Assembly: GCA_016191815.1 (NCBI GenBank)
Contig: JACPVI010000028.1
Span: forward strand, 1-64,000
DNA: 64,000 nt
From: Myxococcales bacterium
Lineage (GTDB): Bacteria; Myxococcota; Myxococcia; Myxococcales; Myxococcaceae
Direction: 5' to 3'
Positions 54,401 through 61,022 of this stretch are shown here, piece after piece. Below the pieces are notes generated by a model, which saw nothing but the letters and a program-made list of their open reading frames with translations, did no database searches and was not told the origin of the DNA. Each line of letters opens with the position of its first letter. Position 1 is the first letter of the stretch. A program made the position numbers and the translations under genes.

Positions 54401-56664
54401 GGTGTGACCCCGCCGAGCAGCAGAAGTCCGACTGCACCTGCCCGGCCGACACGCTCACTGCCAAGGGGACCGAATGTCGCCCGGCGACATCGGGCTGTGA
54501 CGTCGCGGAGAGCTGCGCCGGCACGAGCGCTTCCTGCCCGACTGACGGCTTCGCCTCAGGCGGCACCGCCTGCACCACTTCGGGTGGCTACTCGGGCGCG
54601 TGCGAGGGGACGTCGGCGAGCTGCGTGTGCACCACGGAGTCCAACGCGGACTTCTGCTCGCGGCAGGGCGCCAGCTGCGGCAGCCTGACCGGCACCGACA
54701 ACTGCGGCGCCAGCCGCACCGTGTCGAACTGCGGCACCTGCGCCAGCGGCTACCAGTGCTCCGGGACCCAGTGCGTGGCCACCGCCTTCTGCGGCAGCGG
54801 CGCCGTCGACCCCGGCGAGCACTGCGACGACGGCAACGCCGTCTCGGGCGACGGCTGCAGCTCCGCGTGCACCTTCGAACCCGGCGGCGGGGCCTGGGCC
54901 TCCATCGCGAACGGCACCCAGTCGGTCAACATCGCCTGGCACTACGCGATGGGCTACCACCTCACGCCGCTGGTCGACGGGGTGATCACCGACCTGGGCG
55001 GCCTGTTCAACGGCGCCAAGACGGTCCGGCTCTTCGAGAAGGCCACCGGCGCGCTGCTCCGCGAGGCCACGGTCACCTCCGCGAACTCGTGGAGCTATGC
55101 GCCGGTCACCCCGGTGGCGGTACGCGCCGGAACCACTTACACCGTGGCCGTCTACCTTGCCAATTCCGGCGCGTCCTACCGCTATTCGATTACGCCGCTG
55201 CCGCGAACGAACAGGGGACTTCGGATCGACGCGAGCACCTACATCTACACCGCGGTGAACCCCTCGGCGATTCCCACCAACTCCATCTACAGCACCATGT
55301 ACGGGCAGGCCGACGTCATCTTCGTGCCCTCCTCGCCGACGGTGCGCACGTTCGACGCGCTCGGCGAGACGAACTCGACCTTCACCAACTTCGGGGGTTG
55401 CGCCGCCGCCGTTCTGTCAGGCGGCCCCTGGGGCAGCTACGCCCGCATCACCCCGGCCTGCGGCGGGAGCCTCAACACGCTCGCCTTCGACCGCACCAAG
55501 ACCGGCCCCTCGGCGCGAATCGTGGCCGACTTCGACTTCCGCATCACCGGCGGCAACCGCGCGGACGGGCTCGGCATTGTGCTGCTGAACACCGCGAACC
55601 ACGGCGCGACGGGAGCCGGGCCGGTGATTTACGAGGAGCCAAACCTCGCCGGGACGATCGGAGTCGGCTTCGACATCTACAACAACTGGACCAGCTACGA
55701 CACGAACAACAACCACGTCTCGCTGCACTGGAACGGGGCGCTGGTCACTCGAAACGACAACCCGGGCTTCGACCTGGTGAGCACGGCGTTCCACCATGCC
55801 CAGGTGACCGTCGACTTCAGCGGCGGCGACGCCCTGGTCTCGGTCGTGGTGCGCCCCAACGGTGGGGCTGCGGTGACCGTGCTTTCCGCGACCATCCCCG
55901 GCGTGCAGCCCTACGAGTCGCGCTTGGCCTTCGGCGCCAGGACCGGCGGGCTCTACGCGAACCACGACGTGGACAACGTGGTCGTCAGCTACTTGCCGCT
56001 CCACGCCACCACCCAGACCTTCGACGCGCCCGGAACCAAGTACGCCGCCACCAGCACCACGTCGTGCTCGGGCGCGGTCCTCGCGGGGGGCCCGACCGGC
56101 CAGTTCCTGCGCCTGGCGGGGATGTGCGGCGGCGCCGCCGCCGTGGGGTTCGACCGAACGCGGGCCGACGCTCCCTCGCGCATCCTCACCGAGTTCGACT
56201 TCCGGATCACCCCCGGATCTCCCCGCGCAGACGGCATGTCGGTGGCCCTGCTCGACACCAACCTGAACGGCACGACCGGGGCGCCGCCCTTCATCGCCGA
56301 AGAGCCCAACGTGGCCGGCGCGATCGGCGTGGGGTTCGACATCTTCTACAACGGCGTCAACGGCGATCCGAACAACAACCACATCTCGCTCCACTGGAAC
56401 GGAACGCGCGTAGCCCTGAACGCCTCACCGGGCTTCGATCTCGGCAACGCGAAGTTCAACCGGGCCAAGCTCAAGGTGGAGTTCACCGGCGGCAACGCGG
56501 TGGTGACCCTCACGGTGACGCCCGCCGGGGGAACGCCGCTCACGATCTTCAATGGGGTGGTCATCCCCGGGGTGCAGCCGTACCCGGCGAGGGCCGCCTT
56601 CGGCGCCCGGATCGGCCTGTACAAGGCGGATCACGATATCGACAACGTCAGCGTCCTCTATTAG
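51448..56664 (+). CDS. Giant secreted NGLLS-repeat protein 2 (propeller, Cys-rich, lectin-like)
   Basis: Predicted extracellular protein of 1738 aa starting at the ATG with GGAGGGAGG upstream. A signal segment (MILAGAVLGVVVSVGLPG) ends at GGCG. NGLLS repeats run from residue 59 to 148 (15 perfect copies, then NGIYD, NGLLS, NGLMG). The shared module (about 150-338) has DRNGDGQVDS and RMFLRYLYECAKPSSYRFW, and CGNGVCESGETASACADC lies near 490. A beta-propeller (about 505-925) is followed by Cys-rich repeats including a DUF4215-like VDPGEHCDDGNAVSGDGCS (about 1115-1145), a DUF4082-like domain (about 1146-1296), and two L-type-lectin/ConA-like domains (about 1298-1516 and 1521-1738; GVGFDIYNN and GVGFDIFYN). 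No MYXO-CTERM tail is seen. It is paralogous to gene 1 at the N-terminal 930 residues; the C-terminus differs. Confidence 0.82.
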   Translation: MGRLSSPRKGLRLPAMILAGAVLGVVVSVGLPGPGGCGALPEQLTPEAEASRQEVVSANGLLSNGLLSNGLLSNGLLSNGLLSNGLLSNGLLSNGLLSNGLLSNGLLSNGLLSNGLLSNGLLSNGLLSNGLLSNGIYDNGLLSNGLMGLLFPNPLLPAGSGADRNGDGQVDSRLDAGEVIDNSQEKQSAAQLNRMFLRYLYECAKPSSYRFWIDLNGNGKEDVLRPDGGIVPGAVMGMGPEGREVQIPDGGVFPDAGEVADDNETFLGALGLAAEAGTDDAGESTERWISACLFARVNLWGKKVEISMRAPPIPTTADELADYTVREGTYFGNLFRKTNLFSSTQTCTTTCKTIQMPGGGSFVDCSYKTCSTTYSSTSAGIAFACWGEGSDDPQLTGRFCSSQYNTECPIRVQTHCAYVCTPRDAGVDPSSCVWSGGPPDFNTSAGAAQDYYPSDWTVSTFSSTTTTPATFDEVITVYLKPPPSSMCGNGVCESGETASACADCVPGWSQQYGTNAYKVIADSSGNHYVLSEGLISKYTSAGAGGAWKAVPPRTTAMAIDSSGNVYIAGTFSGGVDLTGSGTDTYTSAKYVSCSTCSPGSEADDIFAARYSPSGVYQWGKQLGGGSIDVAHDIVLDSLGGLVVAGTFDGYLSINYDSWTTGTPSAFLWRLDAATGALKSDGYGQPFNYSPTTSLMRLAADPSGSTYLTATTTDVTSYGPEKGLLLGKYSSSLTRAWNTISVRYASAEAIGVDSSGDVYVAGNVWSELTNFNLASGAPELGINSRDGAFLAKYSSAGQVVWLRRLLTNGRAGGMAMAFDASGNVLLGGSFWKSGHFGKLDANKKPVALQALGWSDAFLATFTSSGGYLNARRFGLQDNEGVNGLAVDSLGNVVLAGPFHQKTSLGLAGTLTAASTDTWGAYSLLLTKCTPTTCAAEGKNCGTITDGCGNELDCGGCSGTDTCGGGGLANICGTCNPGSVCRASKGGCDPAEQQKSDCTCPADTLTAKGTECRPATSGCDVAESCAGTSASCPTDGFASGGTACTTSGGYSGACEGTSASCVCTTESNADFCSRQGASCGSLTGTDNCGASRTVSNCGTCASGYQCSGTQCVATAFCGSGAVDPGEHCDDGNAVSGDGCSSACTFEPGGGAWASIANGTQSVNIAWHYAMGYHLTPLVDGVITDLGGLFNGAKTVRLFEKATGALLREATVTSANSWSYAPVTPVAVRAGTTYTVAVYLANSGASYRYSITPLPRTNRGLRIDASTYIYTAVNPSAIPTNSIYSTMYGQADVIFVPSSPTVRTFDALGETNSTFTNFGGCAAAVLSGGPWGSYARITPACGGSLNTLAFDRTKTGPSARIVADFDFRITGGNRADGLGIVLLNTANHGATGAGPVIYEEPNLAGTIGVGFDIYNNWTSYDTNNNHVSLHWNGALVTRNDNPGFDLVSTAFHHAQVTVDFSGGDALVSVVVRPNGGAAVTVLSATIPGVQPYESRLAFGARTGGLYANHDVDNVVVSYLPLHATTQTFDAPGTKYAATSTTSCSGAVLAGGPTGQFLRLAGMCGGAAAVGFDRTRADAPSRILTEFDFRITPGSPRADGMSVALLDTNLNGTTGAPPFIAEEPNVAGAIGVGFDIFYNGVNGDPNNNHISLHWNGTRVALNASPGFDLGNAKFNRAKLKVEFTGGNAVVTLTVTPAGGTPLTIFNGVVIPGVQPYPARAAFGARIGLYKADHDIDNVSVLY
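51622..51891 (+). repeat. Tandem pentapeptide-encoding repeat (NGLLS x15 plus variants)
   Basis: Eighteen 15-bp units: 15 perfect NGLLS, then NGIYD, NGLLS and NGLMG. As in gene 1 the amino acids are fixed and the codons vary. Confidence 0.95.
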
Positions 56665-56673
56665 GAGGCGCCC

Positions 56674-57274
56674 ATGAAAAAGGTAGGCATCGGCCTGCTG
56701 GCGTGCGTCGGAATGGTGCTGGCGATCGCCGCGATCATCGCGACGCGGCCGGCGGGGTATGAGGTGAGCCGCTCGGCGACGATGCCTGCTCCGGTGGAAG
56801 CGGTCTTCCCGCTGGTCGCCGACCTCCACCAGTGGCCGGCGTGGTCGCCGCGCGAGATGGACGATCCCGCCGTGCGCCATCGATTCGAAGGGCCGGAGTC
56901 GGGCCTCGGCGCCGTCGCCACCTGGAAGGGCAATGAGAAGGTCGGGGAGGGCAAGCTGACCATCACCGGGCTCGTGGCCAACGAGTCGGAACGAGTCGGT
57001 CACCATCCGGCGCGAGCTCGCCGCGCCGCGAGTCTCCGTCCAGCAGATCGAGCTTCACTTCGCGCCCGAGGGCCAGAAGACCAGGGTCACCTGGACGACG
57101 CGGGGCGAAAACGGCTTTTTCGACAAGGCTAGGTCGCTGTTGGCCCACCCCGACGAGCGGGTCCGCGGCGAGGCCGAGGCGAGCCTGCGGAACCTGAACC
57201 TCGTCGCCGAGGCGGAGGCCCAGCGGCGCGCCATGGATCTCGGGGCCGCCGCGCCGGTGCCTCCGGCGCCCTGA
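56674..57274 (+). pseudogene. SRPBCC-family protein, frameshifted by a 10-bp tandem duplication
   Basis: The ATG at 56674 opens a protein with a signal/TM helix (KKVGIGLLACVGMVLAIAAIIA) and a SRPBCC (polyketide-cyclase-like) start, FPLVADLHQWPAWSPREMDDP, where this family normally continues with a WE-like motif. At 56980-56999 the 10-mer AACGAGTCGG is present twice in tandem; removing one copy joins VANES to VTIRRELAAPRVSVQQIELHF and a full domain ending in TGA at 57272-57274. With both copies the frame stops at 57130-57132. It begins 9 bases after the second NGLLS stop, so it could be in the same transcript. Confidence 0.75.
56980..56999 (+). repeat. 10-bp tandem duplication causing the frameshift
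   Basis: AACGAGTCGG occurs twice in tandem (56980-56989 and 56990-56999). Its length is not a multiple of three, and it accounts for the loss of frame in the SRPBCC gene. Confidence 0.9.
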
Positions 57275-57370
57275 AGCCGGCCCGCGCGCTACCCCCGCGT
57301 ATCCGTTCAGCGAGGACCGTTCGAGACCGCGTAGCCCGCGCCTAGGTACTTGTGATAGGGCACCGCCACC

Positions 57371-57496
57371 TCCCACGCGAAGGCGATCCCCTGTGGCCGC
57401 CCGCGGCACCTCGCGCCCGTGCGAGAGCCTGCGCCCCCCGAGCCTCACCGTCCCGTCAGCCCGGAAGTCCTCGTCCCGGAGGAGGAGGAGATTCAC
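57371..57496 (-). pseudogene. Truncated rsmE (16S rRNA m3U1498 methyltransferase N-terminus)
   Basis: A GTG at 57494-57496 directly after the PreA-like stop starts VNLLLLRDEDFRADGTVRL, then GGRRLSHGREV and RAATGDRLRVG, which match RsmE from its first residue for about 42 residues. After that the similarity ends and the rest of the 240-residue enzyme is absent. Overlapping in another frame is a tail PYHKYLGAGYAVSNGPR stopping at 57307-57309, which could come from a different gene. It suggests a deletion or insertion junction in 57275-57370. Confidence 0.7.
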
Positions 57497-58600
57497 CTAG
57501 TTCGTCGAGAGCGAGTCGGTCTCCTTCTTGATCTCGCCCTTCCAGGTCTCGTTGTCCCTGGCGGTGCCCACCTTCGCCGCCTTCGCCGCCCGCTGCCGCT
57601 CCACCAGGTCCGCGTGCGTCGTGAAGTAGGGGAGGCTCTTTCCGACCAACTCCTTCACCGCCTCCATCTTGTGGTCGGCCATCACCTTCAAGAGCTCCTC
57701 CTTCATCTTGGAGATGATCTCGTACCCCTGGAGCATCGCCCCGGTGCAGACCTGCACGGTGTGCGAGCCGAGAAGGAAGAACTGCGCCGCGTCGAAGCCG
57801 GTCTCGATCCCGCCCATCCCCGAGATGGGGACGCCGGGCAGGGCGCGGGCGATCTCCATCACGTGCCTGAGCGCGATCGGCCGGACCGCCGCCCCGGAGT
57901 AGCCGCCGGGCACGCTGTGCCCCTCCACCGTGGGCATCGGGCGCAGCGTCCGCAGGTCCACCCCAATCACGCAGAGGATGGTGTTGATCGCCGAGATGCC
58001 ATCGGCCCCGGCCTTCACCGCCGCCTTCGCCGAGGCGGTCGGGTCGCCCACGTTGGGCGTCATCTTCGCCCAGACCGGGATCTTCGCGACCTCGCGCACC
58101 CAGCCGCAGACCTCCTGGCAAATGCTGGGGTCCTCGCCCATCGCCTGGCCCATCTTCCGCTCCGGCATCCCGTGCGGACAGGAGAGGTTCAGCTCCAACG
58201 CGTCCACGCCGGTTTCCTGGGTCCTCCGGACGATCTCCTGCCACGCCTCCCTCCGGTACTCCTCCATGATCGAGGCGATGAGCACCTTCTTCGGGTAGTC
58301 CTTCTTGAGCTGCCGCAACTCGGCGACCCAGGTGTCGAACGGCCGGTCGGAGATGAGCTCGATGTTCTCGAAGCCGAGGACGACCTTCTCGTCCTCGCGC
58401 GATTTGAGCTTCCCGTAGCGCGGCGCGGTGTTGATCACCTTGCTCGAGTCGAGGCTGATGGTCTTGCACACCACTCCGCCCCAGCCCAAATCGAACGACT
58501 TCGCGATCACCTTGGCGTTGGTGCCCGGCGGTCCGGAGCCGAGCAGGAATGGATTCTCGAGCTCGATTCCGTTGACGACGGTCTTGAGGGAGGGGGCCAT
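57497..58600 (-). CDS. Dihydropyrimidine/dihydroorotate dehydrogenase-like FMN enzyme (PreA-like)
   Basis: A 367-aa FMN-dependent TIM-barrel enzyme. It resembles PreA/dihydropyrimidine dehydrogenase: GIELENPFLLGSGPPGTN at the start, the ALELNLSCPHGMPERKMG loop with catalytic Cys, WAKMTPNVGD and the later VPISGMGGIETG. Typical PreA has a C-terminal pair of [4Fe-4S] motifs; here the C-terminus has none, so electrons must come from another protein. The role is probably reduction of uracil/thymine or a related pyrimidine. The stop is directly followed by the rsmE GTG. Confidence 0.85.
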   Translation of the reverse strand: MAPSLKTVVNGIELENPFLLGSGPPGTNAKVIAKSFDLGWGGVVCKTISLDSSKVINTAPRYGKLKSREDEKVVLGFENIELISDRPFDTWVAELRQLKKDYPKKVLIASIMEEYRREAWQEIVRRTQETGVDALELNLSCPHGMPERKMGQAMGEDPSICQEVCGWVREVAKIPVWAKMTPNVGDPTASAKAAVKAGADGISAINTILCVIGVDLRTLRPMPTVEGHSVPGGYSGAAVRPIALRHVMEIARALPGVPISGMGGIETGFDAAQFFLLGSHTVQVCTGAMLQGYEIISKMKEELLKVMADHKMEAVKELVGKSLPYFTTHADLVERQRAAKAAKVGTARDNETWKGEIKKETDSLSTN

Positions 58601-58692
58601 CTTTGCTCCTCGGCTGGCAGGGAGGCGATCCTGATACCTCGGCAGGGGGGGAGGGGCGCAAGTCCAGGAGGCGGTCGTGGTATGGACTGGCC

Positions 58693-59982
58693 GTGGCCCG
58701 AGCCTTCTGCCGCAGATGCCTCCGCCCCGCGGTCGCCTGTCACTGCCCTCATCTGGTGGCGGTGGAGAGCCGTACCCGGGTGGTGTTCCTCCAGCATCCG
58801 CGAGAGCGGCGGGTGCCCGTGAGCACCTGCCGGATGGCGCACCTCTCGCTCCCCAACTCCGAGCTTCGGGTGGGCCTGCAGTTCGACGGCGACCCACACG
58901 TCGAGGCCTTGGCCGGCCGGCCGGGCACCGCGGTGCTGTTTCCCGGGGATGGAGCGACGGACATCTCGAGGCTCGAGCCCCCGCCCGAGACGCTGATCGT
59001 CATCGATGGGACCTGGGTCCAGGCCAGGAAGGTGCTGGAGCGGAACGCCGTGCTCCGGAGGCTGCCTCGGGTGGGCCTAAGGCCCGAGCGCCCCGGCAAC
59101 TACCGCATCCGACGGGAGCCCGCGGCGCACTGCCTCTCCACCATCGAGGCGGTGGTCGAGGTGCTCGGCGAGTTGGAAGGCGAGCCGGCGCGCTTCCAGC
59201 CCATCCTGCGGGCCTTCGACGCGATGGTGGAAGCCCAGCTCGCCCACGCGGCTTCGGGCTCTCCGCAACGGCGCAAGAGAAGGCGGCAGCGTGAGCGACG
59301 GCCGCCCGTCTCCAAAGAGCTGGTCAGCCGATGGCCGGACCTGGTGGCGGTCTACGCGGAGGCCAACGCGCATGCGGCCGGGAGCGCGGCCTCGGGCCCG
59401 GCCGAGCTGGTGCAGCTCGTCGCGACGCGCCTGGCCAGCGGTGCGCGCTTCGAGGTTTTCATCGCGCCGCGGCGGCAACTCGCCGAGGGCACTCCGTTTC
59501 ATCTCGCGGTGCCGGCGTCGCGGCTGCTCGCGGGCGAGGACATCGGCTCGGCGATGGCGCGCTGGGCCAGTTTCGTGCGGCCGGCCGACTTGCTCTGCAC
59601 CTGGGGGAGTTATCCGCTGGACCTCCTCCGCGCCGAGGGCGCGCCGGAGCGTGAGGCACTCGATGTTCGGCTGGCGGTGGCGCGGCGGCTCTCGCGGCGG
59701 ACCGGAGGCGTCGAGCAAGCGGCGAGCCTCCTCGCGGGCGGGATGTCCGCAAGCAGTTCGCAGGCGGGCCCCCGACCCCCTGCCGCGCGGGCCGCGCCAC
59801 CGAACGATACCCGGGCCGCAGGACGTGACGTCTTATGGGCCGCGGGAAGAGCCGGCCGCAGAATCGCCGCACTCGAGGATGTCCTGCGCGCACTTGCTGC
59901 CGAAGCGGCGGCACAGCCCACCGCGGGCCAAGCGGCGCCGGTGAGCACGCCGTGGAACGCACGGCAGAAGCGCCTCGCGTAG
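58693..59982 (+). CDS. DTW-domain protein (TapT-like) with a long C-terminal extension
   Basis: A 429-aa protein. Residues 1-190 are a DTW domain: Cys-rich N-terminus FCRRCLRPAVACHCPH, then IDGTWVQARKVLERN, the DTW motif, and NYRIRREP with a SAM-binding role. DTW enzymes (TapT) add the 3-amino-3-carboxypropyl group to uridine in tRNA. A normal TapT is about 200-230 residues; here some 200 more follow, including a Trp/Arg-rich part (VSRWPDLVAVYAEANAHAA) and an Ala-rich tail that I cannot assign. The GTG start at 58693 was chosen over an upstream extension that reads basic sequence. The last codons lie at the edge of a 122-bp tandem duplication. Confidence 0.8.
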   Translation: MARAFCRRCLRPAVACHCPHLVAVESRTRVVFLQHPRERRVPVSTCRMAHLSLPNSELRVGLQFDGDPHVEALAGRPGTAVLFPGDGATDISRLEPPPETLIVIDGTWVQARKVLERNAVLRRLPRVGLRPERPGNYRIRREPAAHCLSTIEAVVEVLGELEGEPARFQPILRAFDAMVEAQLAHAASGSPQRRKRRRQRERRPPVSKELVSRWPDLVAVYAEANAHAAGSAASGPAELVQLVATRLASGARFEVFIAPRRQLAEGTPFHLAVPASRLLAGEDIGSAMARWASFVRPADLLCTWGSYPLDLLRAEGAPEREALDVRLAVARRLSRRTGGVEQAASLLAGGMSASSSQAGPRPPAARAAPPNDTRAAGRDVLWAAGRAGRRIAALEDVLRALAAEAAAQPTAGQAAPVSTPWNARQKRLA

Positions 59983-60211
59983 CGTGCCCGGGCGGCGGAG
60001 GCTCGAGCCCCCGCTCGTCCGTGAAGTCCCTTCGGGCGCTCATGCCACCGCGCGGCCGGTGGTAGCCAGAAGGTCGATGGGCCGCCGCGGAAGCGCCTCG
60101 CGTAGCGTGCCCGAGTGGCGGAGGCTCGAGCCCCCGCTCGTCCGTGAAGTCCCTTCGGGCGCTCATGCCACCGCGCGGCTGTTGGTAACCTGGGCCCGAT
60201 GGGCCGCCGTG
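59967..60211. repeat. Tandem duplication of about 122 bp between two genes
   Basis: Copy 1 starts at the last codons of the DTW gene (59967) and copy 2 at 60090; the offset is 123 bp at the left end and 122 at the right, so there is one indel. Both contain GCTCGAGCCCCCGCTCGTCC, CATGCCACCGCGCGGC and, at the end, GATGGGCCGCCG, which in copy 2 is the start of the methyltransferase (60199). The copy 1 start codon (60077) is out of frame. Confidence 0.9.
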
Positions 60212-61014
60212 GAGTACGGGTCGAGGATGCGGACCGGTGGGTCTTCAACCGGCTGGCGGACGCGTACAGGCTACGGCCGGGCTACCCCGATGTGCTGGTC
60301 GACCGGCTGGCTGCTATCGGGGGTGGTCCCAGGGAGCGCGTTGCGGATCTGGGCGCCGGCACCGGCCATCTCGCCATTGCGCTGGCCCAGCGCGGCCAGC
60401 ACGTCGCGGCGGTCGAGCCGGCGCGCGCCATGCTCGACGAGCTGATCCGCGGCTCGCGTCACCTCGCCCCCACCTCGGAGGCGCCCAGCTCCCTCACCCT
60501 GGCACTCACTCGGGGGTCAGTCCGGACTGTCCACGCCAGCGCCGAGCACACCACGCTCGAGTCGCATTCCTTCGGCCTGGTGCTCTTCGCCGACGTGCTC
60601 CAGTGGGTCGACCCGGAGCTGGCTGGCCTCGAGGCGGCCAGGCTGCTCTCCCCGGCGGGAGCCTGCGCGCTCGTCGAAGCCCGGCTCGGCGACTCGTCCT
60701 TCGCTCGTGGCCTGGGGGCGATCCTCGCCCGCTACAACCCCAAGGCAACCCGCATCGAAACCCGCGCGGGCCGCCAGCTCCTCTCGCTGGCGACGGGTGG
60801 CGCTGGCCGAGAGATCGAGCGCTTCGCCCAGGAAGTGGAGCTCTCGCCCGAAGTCCTCGAAGCCACTCTCCGCTCCTTCTCCTACGTGGGGCCGGCGCTG
60901 GGTCCCCGAAATCTGGAGTCGCTGCTCTCCGACGTGCGCGCGCTCGCGCGGGAGCACCCCGCCGTCTGGAGCCGCGAGCTGACCCTCACCTGGGCTCGCC
61001 CCGGTCGCCTATAA
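60199..61014 (+). CDS. SAM-dependent methyltransferase
   Basis: A 271-aa class I methyltransferase. The SAM site reads VADLGAGTGHLAIALA near residue 50, and VAAVEPARAMLDEL follows it. The later GLVLFADVLQWVDPELAGL segment is typical of type 11/25 enzymes. The substrate cannot be told; family members act on small molecules, quinones or RNA. The ATG at 60199 lies in the second copy of the tandem duplication. The frame ends a few bases before the likely start of the membrane-protein gene, on the same strand. Confidence 0.85.
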   Translation: MGRRGVRVEDADRWVFNRLADAYRLRPGYPDVLVDRLAAIGGGPRERVADLGAGTGHLAIALAQRGQHVAAVEPARAMLDELIRGSRHLAPTSEAPSSLTLALTRGSVRTVHASAEHTTLESHSFGLVLFADVLQWVDPELAGLEAARLLSPAGACALVEARLGDSSFARGLGAILARYNPKATRIETRAGRQLLSLATGGAGREIERFAQEVELSPEVLEATLRSFSYVGPALGPRNLESLLSDVRALAREHPAVWSRELTLTWARPGRL

Positions 61015-61022
61015 CGCGGGAG

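Noticed and set aside
60109-60121. tRNA-Leu-like 5' end (GCCCGAGTGGCGG)
   Set aside because: The match is limited to the first 13 bases; no anticodon arm, T-arm or acceptor 3' strand follows.
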